Source of the DNA: Prillingera fragicola
Lineage: Eukaryota > Basidiomycota > Tremellomycetes > Trichosporonales > Trichosporonaceae
Direction of reading: 5' to 3'
Assembly: GCA_002335605.1 (NCBI GenBank)
Contig: BEDY01000004.1
Span: 1,488,001 to 1,552,000, forward strand
DNA length: 64,000 nt
Numbering within the stretch: position 1 is the stretch's first letter; each line of letters begins with the position of its first letter. The notes below the pieces were generated by a model. It ran no database searches, had not been told where the DNA came from, and worked only from the letters and a program-made list of their open reading frames with translations. The translations under genes and the position numbers were made by a program. Positions 45,333-55,649 of this stretch are shown here, in pieces.

Positions 45333-47506
45333 CTACACGTTCAAGTCGGTGAGCTGCTCAGACCAGACTGCAACCTTCCTGTGCGCCATGACCTTGTCTG
45401 CGCGGAAACTCGCGACCTGGAGGCCTTCAAGTGAAGTGGCACGCGACAGAGCCACATAGGCTATCATAGTTAGCACTGTACTGCCATGCAAACCTACCTT
45501 GTCCCTTTTCAAACACCTTGTTGAGGTCGACCTTGACACGGTCCAGAGCTGGATGTCAGTCAAGGCGATCGCTTGGACTTACTTTGCCCCTGAGCCTTGT
45601 GGATGGACATGGCCCAAGCCAGGATGAGAGGAATCTGCGTCCTGGACACCTGAATCTCGCCGTTGGGCAGCTCGTTCTTGAAAGAGTCCATCTCCACCAA
45701 CATGTCGCGCATACCTCCTGGCACATTGAAGCGCACCACAGGTAGAGGCTTGGCGTTTGGGCTGATCTTGGACAAGAGCATTTCGCGCAGCTTGCGCTTC
45801 CTCGTGTCGTCTTCTTCGCCCATCTCAATATCCTCCAACGCGCCTTGGGGGCGCCACATTCCATGAGAGTCCGTAGCAAACTCGATCTTGTGGCAGAATC
45901 CAAGCACCTTGCCCATACTTCCGTTCACGAGGGTCTCGTCGACATTCTTAATCAACATGACTTGAGCATCAATCTTGAGCCGTATGGTGTGAGGAGCCAT
46001 AAAGTTGGCCAGCATCTTCTCGCGTTGTGCGGGATCCGTGACGCTACCCCCGTCGGCAGCAGTGTACGAATAACCTTCCGTGTTGAGTGCCTCCAGGCGC
46101 TGAAAGTTTGCCCTGTCAACGTCCTCACGGCGAGGGAAGAGCTCGGTGGCGGCAATGCCGTCGGTGTAGTGGATTGGGCGAGAGAGGGCCTGGAATGCAG
46201 CAATAGACTCAGCCTTGAGTTTGCCAAATCGCATCTGGTTAAGCATGTCGACAAAGCCTAGAATGTTAGCGGCAAATACAGACGACGGCAACTCACGTTC
46301 ATCCTTCTGACGGAACACCTTGGTCAAATTGACCTGCATGTGGACCGACTCCCTCCAAGTCTGCGCCTCAAAGCAGAATCGCGGTTCGGCATTACCCTTG
46401 GTGACTGGAGGCAGCTGGAAGAAGTCGCCCGTGACAATGATCTGGATTCCACCAAAGGGAACTCCAGGCTTCTTGCGCATCAACTGCCCAATCTTGTTGT
46501 ACTTGTCAAACATCTCTCCGTCCACCATGGAAACTGCAGGTCAGCGTGATGGTCTCCCTGGCACCGCTCACCTTCATCGATAATGAGGACCTTGGTGCGC
46601 GTCCACCGAGCGGCCGCCTTGCGATTCTTTCGAATCTTTTTGACTAAGTCCTCGGCTTTTTCGATAGCCAGCCCCGCTCCTCCAAACGAATGCAGAGTAA
46701 CGCCACCAATGTTGCACGCGGCGATACCAGTGGACGCTGTGACGGCCACGGCATCCGACGCCTTGGCGTGTTTGCGGCGCAGATTCTTAATGATCTCACG
46801 AAGCAACACAGACTTTCCTGTTCCTGCACCGTCAGGCTGAGATGAATCTTTCAGACGTACCAGCACTTCCAGTGAAGAACACATTCTTGCCCTCTTGGAC
46901 GACGATGGTGAGCACCTTTTGCTGCTCCGTACTGAGCTGCAGCTGTTGCCGGATATTGACAGTCGGAATTGACGGAGCTTTGAACTTTGCAGCAGAGCGA
47001 GACCCTCCTTCGTTCATGACCTTCTTTGCCGTCCTGGATGTCAGCACGCGAGATAGAGGAAGGCACAAACGTGAAGTCGTCCTCCCAGGGAAGCTGCCTT
47101 TTCCTCAGAGGCAGAGATGGAAGAGCCGATGTGGATGGTGCCGGCCTCAGAGGTGGCAACGTTGAGGTCGAGGGAGCTGCTGAAGATGATGCTGGCGTTG
47201 GGCCATTCTGGGACATGGCTTCAAGAATGGCCCTGCGACGGCGGTCCGCCGCGGTTTCGTTCGCAGAGACGGGAGGAGGAGAACGTTGCATTGGGAGTTT
47301 ACGCTTGACACTGAACAAGAGATCAGCTATGGCGATGGTGAGGACGTTACTGCGTTCACTGACAGTTCGGGGCTTGGTGACCACTCGACCTCACGAGATG
47401 CCGAGCTTGGAGGGATATCCTCGTCTGCCCATTCACGCTTGAATGAGTTGACACGAGAGATGGCACGTCCCTTGTTGGTGGTCGCTGGAGTTACAAAGGA
47501 GGGCAT
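45333..47506 (-). CDS. PIF1: PIF1-family DNA helicase
   Basis: A 5'-3' superfamily-1B helicase for telomere, mtDNA and G-quadruplex maintenance. Exons: 47360-47506 (probable), 47071-47303, 46861-47033, 46572-46823, 46297-46533, 45583-46257, 45498-45548, 45333-45460, about 631 aa. Motifs: [14 protein letters not shown] (I), [20 protein letters not shown] (Ia), [16 protein letters not shown] (II), [13 protein letters not shown] (III), [51 protein letters not shown] (V) and [16 protein letters not shown] (VI). The N-terminus is Ser/Pro-rich and disordered. Exon 1 is inferred from a branch site and acceptor ahead of [13 protein letters not shown]; if wrong, the start is at 47291. The intron at 47034-47070 uses a GTTTGT donor. 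Confidence 0.9.
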
Positions 47507-47782
47507 TGTGAGAGCTGTCCAGCACTGGTGCGTCGTGCCGAGGAAGGCAGTAAATTGCAAAGTGACGCCTAGGTGGTTGACGCGACTTCTCATTGTTGTT
47601 GTCAAAAGCCGCGTGCAACCCACGTGGATGTAATGACGTGTGGCTTTTCTTATCAGGTGAGTGGCGAGCGGGACTTTATTTTCCGGCCATGATCTCAAGA
47701 TTTCTGAATGGGAGGTCCACCCTTTCAGAGGATTGGAGGGCTTGAACGACTCATACCTTCACCTCAGGATACAGCAGCAACC

Positions 47783-49313
47783 ATGGGACGCGACAAGAAG
47801 ATTGGAAACGCTATGAAGCGGTCGGAGGTGCACCGCAAGTCTCGTCGTGACAAGGAGCAGGACAAGCTCAAGAGGCGCATGGAGGTGGGTTGCCATGTCT
47901 GTTGTGACGCTGACAGTTAAGATCAGGAAGGCTGAGCGCGGAGAGGGTGGTGACGAGCTGAGGATGGTGGGTATCAAGCAAAGAGATGTGAATGGGACAC
48001 TGTTAACGTCTTCAGGCTCGTCTGGCAAAGAACATTCCCCGCACCATCGACAACACTCGTGTGTACGACTCGTCCTCTTACCTTACTGCCGACCCCGCAA
48101 CCGTTCGCGCTGCCGAGGAGCGTGCGGCTGAGGCATCGCGCATGGTGAACGCACCGGCTAAGGATGATGGCATGGATGAGGATGAGGATGAGGATGAGGA
48201 TGAGGAGGAATCCGACGCGGAGGAAGCCGAGCCCGTTGCCGGCCCTTCGGGAACAAAGACTGCCGACGGTGACGAGGATAATGACGATGAGGAGGAAGCA
48301 GAGGGCGAGCAGGCTGAGGCTGAGGCTGAGGAGGAAGAGGAGGCTCCTGCTGCTTCTATTCCAACAGCACCTCCCCGTGTTCTCCTGACCACCTCCCCTG
48401 GCCCCTCCAAACCAACATACGCCTTCTGCGACGACCTGCGCAGTGTCTTCCCTGGCGGCGAGTTCTTCAAGCGTCCCAAGGGTCGTGGATTCGAGCTGGG
48501 ACGTGTCGCTCGTTGGGCAGCCAAGCGTGGATTTGACGCCGTCATTGTGGTCAACGAGGACCACAAGAAGCCCAACGCGATCACTCTCATCAACCTTCCC
48601 GCAGGACCGACGGCCTACTTCAAGCTCAGCAGTGTTCAGCTGGGTTCCGAGGTTTACGTGAGTGGCGAACTAGCCCTGTTGCATCTTTGACTAACAGCTT
48701 TAGGGACATGCCCGTCCTACGGCCCACTCGCCGGAGCTCATTCTCAACGGCTTCACCACGCTCCTCGGTAACTCTGTTGGACGCTTGTTTGGTTCACTCT
48801 TCCCCCCTCTTCCTCAGTTCCGTGGTCGCCAGGTTGTTACCTTGCACAACCAGCGTGACTTCTTGTTCTTCCGTCGCCACCGGTAAGTCACCGTGAGGCT
48901 TTATTCGCTAACCCTATCAGTTACGCATTTGCGTCTCCCACTTCTGCCAAGCTGCAGGAGATTGGCCCCCGCTTCACTCTCAAGTTGAGGTGGATGCGCA
49001 AGGGTCTGCCTTCGGTTCGCGCTGGCGACGGCCGCATGCCCGGCGGTGGCGACGCCGATGGCGAGGAGTACGCCATTGACCATGACGACGAGATGGAGGC
49101 TCAGGAGAAGATGGACGAGGAGGAGGCTGCTGCCGAGATAGGCAAGGCCCCAGCAGAGAACAAGCAGACCACGCCAGGCGGCCAGGCGATTCCTGCTCTG
49201 GATCAGGAGCAGGAGTACGAGTGGAAGTGGAAGGTGAGCTCTTTTTTGCACTCGTGCAATGCTAACGGCGCCAGCCCAAGATGGAGGTCTCCAGGCGAAC
49301 CTTCTTCCTGTAG
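47783..49313 (+). CDS. RPF1: Ribosome biogenesis factor Rpf1 (Brix domain)
   Basis: A nucleolar 60S assembly factor. Six exons (47783-47884, 47922-47966, 48016-48657, 48704-48882, 48921-49233, 49275-49313) give 439 aa. The N-terminus is Lys/Arg-rich ([20 protein letters not shown]), then the family element [13 protein letters not shown]. An Asp/Glu-rich insertion follows, made partly by GATGAG hexamer repeats (48160-48210). The Brix domain runs from [20 protein letters not shown] through [43 protein letters not shown] then [32 protein letters not shown], to [11 protein letters not shown]. The tail [19 protein letters not shown] is the conserved C-terminus and confirms the last 39-nt exon. Exon 2 (45 nt) is deduced from phase and branch-site only. 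Divergent from PIF1 across 276 bp. Confidence 0.94.
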
Positions 49314-49641
49314 TTGTGCTTTATACCATACCATTTACTTTTGTTATCGCATCACATGCATCGTTCATACATTCCAATACCAGCCAGGTTGTCTGGTGGC
49401 GAAATGCCACATGTGTATTTGGGTCCAGAGTGGGCGGAGAATTTCGGTGTTATGGGTTCTGGACTTTTGCAGGTCGTTGTTCATTGTCTTGAACGACAGC
49501 ACCTACACCGAGGCACAAGCAACCTCTCGCGTCCATAAGACCGAGCATCACCATCTCAAAACCCGGGACCGAGCGTACAGCAACCCGGGCATCTCACTCT
49601 CGTCTTTGTCCTCTTCAAGACGAATAAATCGACTGCCCAAA
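49314..49641. other. Gap between RPF1 and the eIF3e gene
   Basis: About 330 bp: 3' flank of RPF1 and promoter/5' UTR of eIF3e. No gene seen. Confidence 0.6.
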
Positions 49642-51295
49642 ATGGCCGAGTACGACCTCACTCAAGTTCGTTGGCGCGCTCTGGCCTCGAGTCCTGTCAT
49701 TGTCATGCTGACGCTCCCTCTAGAAGCTTATCCCTCAGTTGGATCGCCACCTGGCTATCCCTCTGCTCAACTACCTCGCTGATGCAGACATCTTCCCCAC
49801 TGCCCAGGTCACCAAGGCTCAGTGCGTTGAAAGTTGGACTGGATTCGCAGTCTTGTTCTATTGTCCGCGCGGCGCGCTAACGCTTCCAGGTATGACCTTG
49901 TCAAGGGCACCAACATGGTTGACTACGTCGAGCAGCTTTACGAGCAGGCGAAGAGCGAGGGAGTCGAGGTGAACGCTGCCGACTTCACCAAGCTTCGTTC
50001 GGAGGCTACCACCCGTTACAAGTCGTTGCAGGACGCCGCGCAGCCGATCATGAAGGTTATCGAGGACCCGGAGGCAGTGGCCAAGCTCAAGGGCGGTGTG
50101 GACAAGGAGAAGAACCTTGACCTCTTGCGGTCAGAATACAACATTTCGGTCGAGCAGATCAACGCGCTCTACCACTTTGGACAGTACCAGTACTCGCTCG
50201 GCGCGTACGCGGACGCCGCCAACTTCCTCTACCACTTCCTCATCTTTTCTCCCTCGACCGAGCTTAACATGTCGGCCCACTGGGGAAAGCTCGCCTCGAA
50301 CATTCTCACCGGAGAGTGGGAGGCTGCCCTCGTCGAGGTCAAGGACCTCCGTGACCTCATTGACAACCCCCACTCGGCCGCCGCTGCCAAACCTCTGAAC
50401 CAGCTGCAGGCCCGCACCTGGCTCCTGCACTGGTCGCTGTTCGTCTTCTTCAACCTTGGAGAGGGACAGGGCTGCCAGGGCCTTCTTGAAATGTTCTTGT
50501 CGCCCGCCTACTTGAACACCATCCAGACTTCTTGCCCCCACCTCCTCCGCTACCTTGTTGCCGCCGCCATCATCTCGCGTCGCGCACCCAAGCCCGCGGG
50601 CACTCGCTCGAACCGCGACCACGTCAAGGACCTTACCCGTATCGTCCAGATGGAGGAGTACCAGTACTCTGACCCCGTCACCGCCTTCCTCAAGGACCTC
50701 TTCTGCGACTTTGACTTTGACAAGGCCCAGCAGCGCCTTGCCGTTGCCGAGAACGTTGTCCGCTCGGACTTCTTCCTCTCGGGCTTTGCCGACGACTTTG
50801 TGGAGAACGCCAGGTGGCTGGTTTCGGAGATCTTCTGCCGTATCCACCAGCGCATCGACATTAGCGACCTGTCGAAGACCCTCAACCTGTCGACCGAGGA
50901 GGGCGAAAAGTGGATTGTCAACCTTATCCGTGACTCGCGTATGGGCGTTGACGCCAAGATTGACCTGAAATCTGTGAGTCTAGCCTTTCTGGGGCCAAAA
51001 TGGGACACTGACTTCTCAGAACATGCTTCACATCTCGAGGCCTCACACCACCCCTACCGCCACTCTTATCGAGACTACCCGCGGTTTGGCTTTCCGGTCG
51101 CAGGCAATCCAGTACGCGATGCAGAACACGTCCGAGCAGCGCTCGGGCGAGCGTGGTGGTCGCGGTGAGCGTGGCGGCCGTGGCCGTGGAGGAAGGACGG
51201 GTGGTCAGTCGCGACCTGCGGGTGGTGACAAGTCGGGCGCCACTGAGGCGTCGGCACCTGCAGAGGCTGCCGCGGAGGGCAAGGTTGCGGCGTAG
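49642..51295 (+). CDS. INT6: Translation initiation factor eIF3 subunit e (Int6)
   Basis: A PCI-domain subunit of eIF3. Four exons (49642-49665, 49724-49821, 49890-50973, 51020-51295) give 493 aa. The first exon is 24 nt and encodes MAEYDLTQ; its donor is GTTCGT, an unusual variant, but the junction restores the conserved [19 protein letters not shown]. Further landmarks: [81 protein letters not shown], and the PCI core [20 protein letters not shown] ... [20 protein letters not shown]. After the PCI domain comes a Gly/Arg-rich tail ([20 protein letters not shown]), an RGG-type RNA-binding segment, then an Ala/Glu-rich end. Confidence 0.95.
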
Positions 51296-51648
51296 AGTGT
51301 GCTGGTTTCCCTGCATGTATTGCATACATTGGTTTACGACTGGTTGCACGTCTGTAGAGACATTGGGTGGCAAATGCCAGTCCAGGTCTGTCCAGCTGTC
51401 CACGAGCAGCGGCCTCGTCCGCTTGCAAGGCAGATGGCATCGCCTCGCGCGTTTTTTTTTCTGAAGGGGCCAATCAAGAAAAGCTTCCGTCGACGCGACT
51501 GATGGTCTGGCTGATGTCGTCACTCGGCCCTGCTCCGCGCTTCGCCACCCGAGTTGTGGGTACAAAACTCCATAAATACTTATCCGCCCCATTGTCCGCT
51601 CCATCACTCCTCCCCATCACCACTCAGTACTAGCATACACGTCTGATC
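51296..51648. other. Gap between the eIF3e and DUF4112 genes
   Basis: About 350 bp with a homopolymer T run near 51451-51460 (3' UTR of eIF3e) and C/T-rich promoter sequence next to the downstream start. No gene seen. Confidence 0.55.
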
Positions 51649-52676
51649 ATGAGCTTTATCGCCTCAAAGGCTGCTAGGGTGAGCACATCGAACTAGCACC
51701 AGTGACCAAACGCTAACGCATGAGACAGAAGTTCGCCGCGGGCCATGTTGGGGTATGTTTTCGCTCATGAGAACTGGGCAGTGCAGTCAGCTAACTTGAA
51801 CAAGGCGTACGAGCCATCAGACCCATACTACGAGGTGGTGACGGATGACCGTGGCCGCCAGAAGCGTGTCAAGGTGAGCATCACAGCGCAGCCAGAACTG
51901 CTGCTCATCAACTCTTGCTGACCTCGCTAGCGTGATGTCCCCCCTGGTCTCTCCAAGGGCGATGCCAAGGCTCTTCGCAAGATTCGTCGTCGCGCCCACT
52001 ACCTTGACAAGGGCATGAACTTGTGTGGATTCCGCGTTGGATGGACGTTCTGGATCGGTAAGTCCCATCGTGCCTTGTGAACCCTTGTGGCTGACGCCCC
52101 AGGTATCATTCCCGGTCTTGGTGACATTGCGGATGCCACCCTCAACTACACGCTGGTCGTCAGGCCTGCGCGCAAGCTTGACATTCCGAGCGGCTTGACC
52201 TCGCACATGCTGTTCAACAACGCCGTGTCGGCTGGTGTTGGGTGAGTTTTCTTGTACTACGGTGTGAGCAATGCTGATGGGATAGTCTCGTACCCCTGGT
52301 TGGTGACATTGCTCTGGCCGCGTGGAAGGCCAACTGGCGCAACGCCAACGCGTAAGTGGCACCTATTCATGAATGACGGCGGACTCTGACTTTTAGTCTC
52401 GAGGAGTTCCTCGCCAAGCGTGGACAGGAGAACCTTCGTGCTGCTGCAGCGGGCCAGGCGCCCATGCCGCACACCGAGCTTCCGGTGCCCACGCAGGCAG
52501 TTCTTGCGTCTCACATTCTCAACAACGAGCACGTCCATGGCGTCCCCAGCGGGTCTGGTGCGGCTACCCCCGTCAACATGCACGGCGCACAGACACCCGT
52601 CGGCGGAGCCCCTCCCATACCCCCTCGTCCTGACGAGCTGCCCGCCAAGAAGAAGGGATGGTTCTCGCGCGCATAG
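51649..52676 (+). CDS. DUF4112 membrane protein
   Basis: Seven exons (51649-51678, 51729-51752, 51805-51873, 51931-52057, 52103-52241, 52286-52351, 52397-52676), two of them 30 and 24 nt, give 244 aa. A hydrophilic N-terminus precedes a basic stretch (RRRAHYLDKGMN) and the DUF4112 domain: FRVGWTFWIGIIPGLGDIAD, then NYTLVVRPARKLDIP, MLFNNAVSAGVGLVPLVGDIALAAWKANWRNA, that is two hydrophobic hairpins each with a P-x-x-GD motif. The C-terminus is Ala/Pro-rich with PPIPPRPDELP (possible SH3 ligand) and ends KKKGWFSRA. The family is widespread in fungi and bacteria and has no established function. A small integral membrane protein is likely. Confidence 0.88.
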
Positions 52677-52778
52677 AGTCTCGACGACTGGGCGGTGTTC
52701 TTGAATGTGTATAGATGGACATGGTAGTATTACGACAGACCCGGATGGTTGCAAAGTTATGCATTATATCTTACTATC

Positions 52779-53223
52779 TTACCACTGGTTGTTCACAAAG
52801 TCCAGCACCGTGACACCGGCAACACCGTACGCGCTAATCTCCTCCTGCACCTGTCAGCCTTGCAGTTGCGAGCCCCATACCTTGAAAGCGAGGTGCTGCG
52901 GGTCCTCATTGACATAGTACTCCCAGTCGCTCTCGTCCTGCGACCAGTCAGCAACAGCCCACAGAACGTGCGAATCTATACCTTGAACTCGACAAGGAAC
53001 ACAACCTGCATACCATCGTCAAAGCCCTCGTCGTTGACCTGCTTGCCGCCCTGCGACGAGACAATGTATGGCTTGCCATCGCGGACGCACTTGTCCTTGA
53101 GGGCGAGCATGCTGCGCGACAGGGCGGGGAGGTTTGCCTCGTCCTTGACCTTGAACGCGACTGGGCTCTGTCAGCGGCAGGATTTGTATCTGCACACTCA
53201 CCGACGTGCTGAACGGCAGGCAT
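52779..53223 (-). CDS. Stress-responsive Dabb (A/B barrel) domain protein
   Basis: Four exons (53202-53223, 52982-53160, 52881-52937, 52779-52850; introns 41, 44 and 30 nt) give 109 aa, the usual size of a stand-alone Dabb protein. The strand-helix order is clear: MPAVQHVVAFKVKDEAN, LPALSRSMLALKDKCV, YIVSSQGGKQVN, DGMQVVFLVEFKDESDWEYY, HLAFKVQEEI, GVAGVTVLDFVNNQW. Such proteins dimerise to a ferredoxin-like barrel; known members include heat-stable plant proteins and polyketide cyclases. Here no reaction is assigned. The third intron is about 30 nt, the shortest in the window. Confidence 0.9.
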
Positions 53224-53447
53224 GGTGTGGGATGCTGATGGATAGAGGGAAGTGAATCAGGAAGGCGTCGCTGTTATGAACGCCAGAGGTATCGCTAAAA
53301 CTTCGGATCATCCGCACCATGACACATTGTCGAAGATGACTTTTCCGGGGTCGAAGATGGCATTTCCGGTGTCATGTCTTTGTCTCTGCAGCACAGTCAC
53401 ATTCGAATATATGACTCGCACAAACAGGTCATCTACGAACGGGCTAT

Positions 53448-54229
53448 CTACATGAAAACGAGACCGGCAACGAACCCGGCAACCAGTGCGAGTTTTGCGG
53501 CCTGGACACTACGCGCAGCGCTGGTCGAGGTTCCTTGTTGGCTAAGCTGCTTGAGGGCGGCGCCGTAACCTTCTGGGAGGTTTGCAGCCTGGCTACCGGA
53601 AGCCCTGAGCTCGAATTTCTCGGACTCGGCCCAGATGTCTGAAAGGGTTAGCTGGCATCAGACTAACAACTGCGTACAGGAGGTATTGCTATGGTCGTAG
53701 ATTGTCACGACATAGCCCTTGCCCGGACGCGCGCCGATCAGCGGGAGCTCGGTTCCAAAGCCAAGCCAACTTGCAGGCACTAGAAGTGTCAGCGCAAGGT
53801 ACGATTCATGCGGCCGCGGCTGATACCCACGCGAGTCAGCCAAGACAATAGGGGCAGCGAGGAGAAATTTGTTGGCGTTGGACAACTCGGCCCGGAACGA
53901 GGCATCATAGTCCTCCTGATCGCAGTCCCAGTCAATGACACTCAGAGTACCCTCCGTGACTGCTGATCAGCGATAGCTCATCCACTACTGATGCACTCAC
54001 ACCAGTCCTCGGAGGTAGGGTAGTCGACAGTGCACCGTGATGGGCCGTTCCAAGAGCAGTCATTGGTTCCAAAGTCAGAGTCTTCCTCAAGACCGCCAGT
54101 AGCCATGTCTCGAACACGGTGGGTGGCGGAGAGAGAAGGAGTAGCCGGCCGTTGCTTGCTGCTGAGAGGATTGGCTGCCACGCGCACAAGAACAGCAGAG
54201 ACGGCACAAAGTGCGTGATAGAGGAGCAT
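53448..54229 (-). CDS. Small secreted GPI-anchored protein (Kre9/Knh1-like fold possible)
   Basis: Four exons (54001-54229, 53831-53959, 53678-53779, 53448-53638; introns 41, 51 and 39 nt) give 216 aa. The N-terminus MLLYHALCAVSAVLVRVAAN is a signal peptide; the C-terminus AAKLALVAGFVAGLVFM is a hydrophobic GPI-anchor signal preceded by Ser/Thr-rich sequence (QQGTSTSAARS). The middle has three Cys and an Ig-like run: PASWLGFGTELPLIGARPGK, GYVVTIYDHSNTS, then YIWAESEKFELRAS, which resembles the Kre9/Knh1-type N-terminal domain of fungal wall proteins. That domain call is tentative. Likely a cell-surface or wall protein. Confidence 0.75.
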
Positions 54230-54627
54230 GATTTGAATGAACGTTGGCAGTGAAGGAAGGTCGGAAACCGTCAAGGTTTATGAGACGAAAGAGCGAAAAG
54301 CGACACCGAAGAGGGAGACCATCACATCAGGCATCCTGCTCTTGGGTGTGCGTGTCTATCAGTGACTTCTTGGCTGTCTGTGCATTTGGGGCTCACCATT
54401 GTCCAAGACAATGCCAGGACTGCGTGCCCAATCCGTTGCCACAGGTCATGATGCGAACCTGAGGAGATGCAGCATTGTTCGACTGTCATCACTTCAGTTG
54501 CACGTGTTCAATAGACACCAAGTGAAAGGGCTTGGAGGGCAAAAACATGTGAGCAGTTCACGACAGTAAGGCAAAGCCACATGACGGTGCAACGAGCTCT
54601 ACGAGCTACCACCAAACAAAAAGTGAA
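54230..54627. other. Gap between the GPI protein gene and the tRNA
   Basis: About 400 bp, mainly the promoter of the GPI protein gene (-). A run of five T on the minus strand at about 54618-54622 just 3' of the tRNA fits a Pol III terminator. No gene seen. Confidence 0.6.
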
Positions 54628-54707
54628 GGTCACGACGGGGATCGAACCCGCGATCTCCTGATTTACAATAATCGTAGTCAGACGCCTTGCCATTGGGCCA
54701 CGCGACC
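54628..54707 (-). tRNA. tRNA-Arg(ACG) with a 9-nt intron
   Basis: The minus strand folds as a full cloverleaf: acceptor GGTCGCG/CGTGACC (one G-T pair), D arm GCC...GGC with AATGGCAA loop, anticodon stem TCTGA/TCAGG, variable loop AGATC, and T arm GCGGG-TTCGATC-CCCGT. The anticodon loop reads CT-ACG-A followed by nine extra bases, TTATTGTAA (plus-strand positions 54663-54671), before A38, the canonical intron site one base after the anticodon. The anticodon ACG (plus 54673-54675, wobble inosine) reads CGU/CGC/CGA arginine codons. An A and B box are intact, and a T-run terminates 3'. Confidence 0.9.
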
Positions 54708-55649
54708 TTGATATTTGAGGATTGTGAGCCCTAGTGTGCCCAGAACAAAATACCCACGTGCCGTTTAGCCGTACTTTTGGCGTTTGCAGCACGTTACCGC
54801 ACGTCATAAAGGGTCACGTTGTCTAATTGAACCATGTCTCTACCGAACAGCCGACGTTGACGTACGAAGTGCGGCACAACCTCTTGTCGTCGTCGCTTGA
54901 CCTCGCTTGTGATGATGAGCACGCAGAGGCACCGAAACCACGGCAACGCCCATCCATCTGCTCCAACTGGTCCGTCTCCCTCGTCTGCCTCGGTGACGTC
55001 GGGCTCCTGTGGCGTCCTCTTGCACCAAGGATCCGTTTCGTGGCCCCAGAGATCAGCTTCTTCACCAAGCCGCCCCCTTTTACCGGTGCGCGTTTCCTGG
55101 AATATGCACGCTGCCTCTTGAGCAAGACCTGAATGCTGAACGGTTCATCACTTAGTCCTGGCGGTGGTGAACGGACTGTGCAAGTCCGTCCGGCGGTAAT
55201 GGTCGTGAAACGACCCTGAGCGCACGTCAATGTCAATCAGAGCGCACGAGCAGGAGGTCAGACCCGCAGCACCGCAGCTCTGGCGGACGTCGGGGTAGGG
55301 GGGGCATCAACCCCTGACGGCACGCAAAGAATCTACATCCACCTGCGAGGTATAGGGCGATTACCGTGTGGACGACTGAAGCCAGGAACAATCATCTTGC
55401 CCGATTTGGCAAGAATAGATTGAAAAGCGAACCCCCTCTCCTGATTGTGGCAGACGCATGAGAGCAGCAGGGGGCATGAGCTCGCCATCGGCGTGTCGCA
55501 GCGAGAGCGTTTGGATTGCATGACGTGCGATGCGGGGGAACATTGGCCTCGTTTACGCTCTGTGGGCGATCCAAGTTTTTGCGAGGGCTTGGCCTGCTCA
55601 AATAGAATGCCCAGAGTTTCAGCGTTGCTCCCCTCACCTATCCATCGCT
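54708..55649. other. Region upstream of the AAAP transporter without a supported gene
   Basis: About 940 bp between the tRNA and the transporter start. A minus-strand ORF at 54823-55236 is Arg/Ser-rich and shows no known domain. The last 120 bp stay open in frame with the transporter (to an ATG at 55530), probably 5' UTR. Confidence 0.5.

Noticed and set aside
48160..48210. GATGAG hexamer repeat
   Set aside because: It encodes the Asp/Glu-rich stretch that is normal in Rpf1-type nucleolar proteins.
54823..55236. A 137-codon minus-strand ORF near the tRNA
   Set aside because: Low-complexity Arg/Ser sequence without recognisable domain or promoter.
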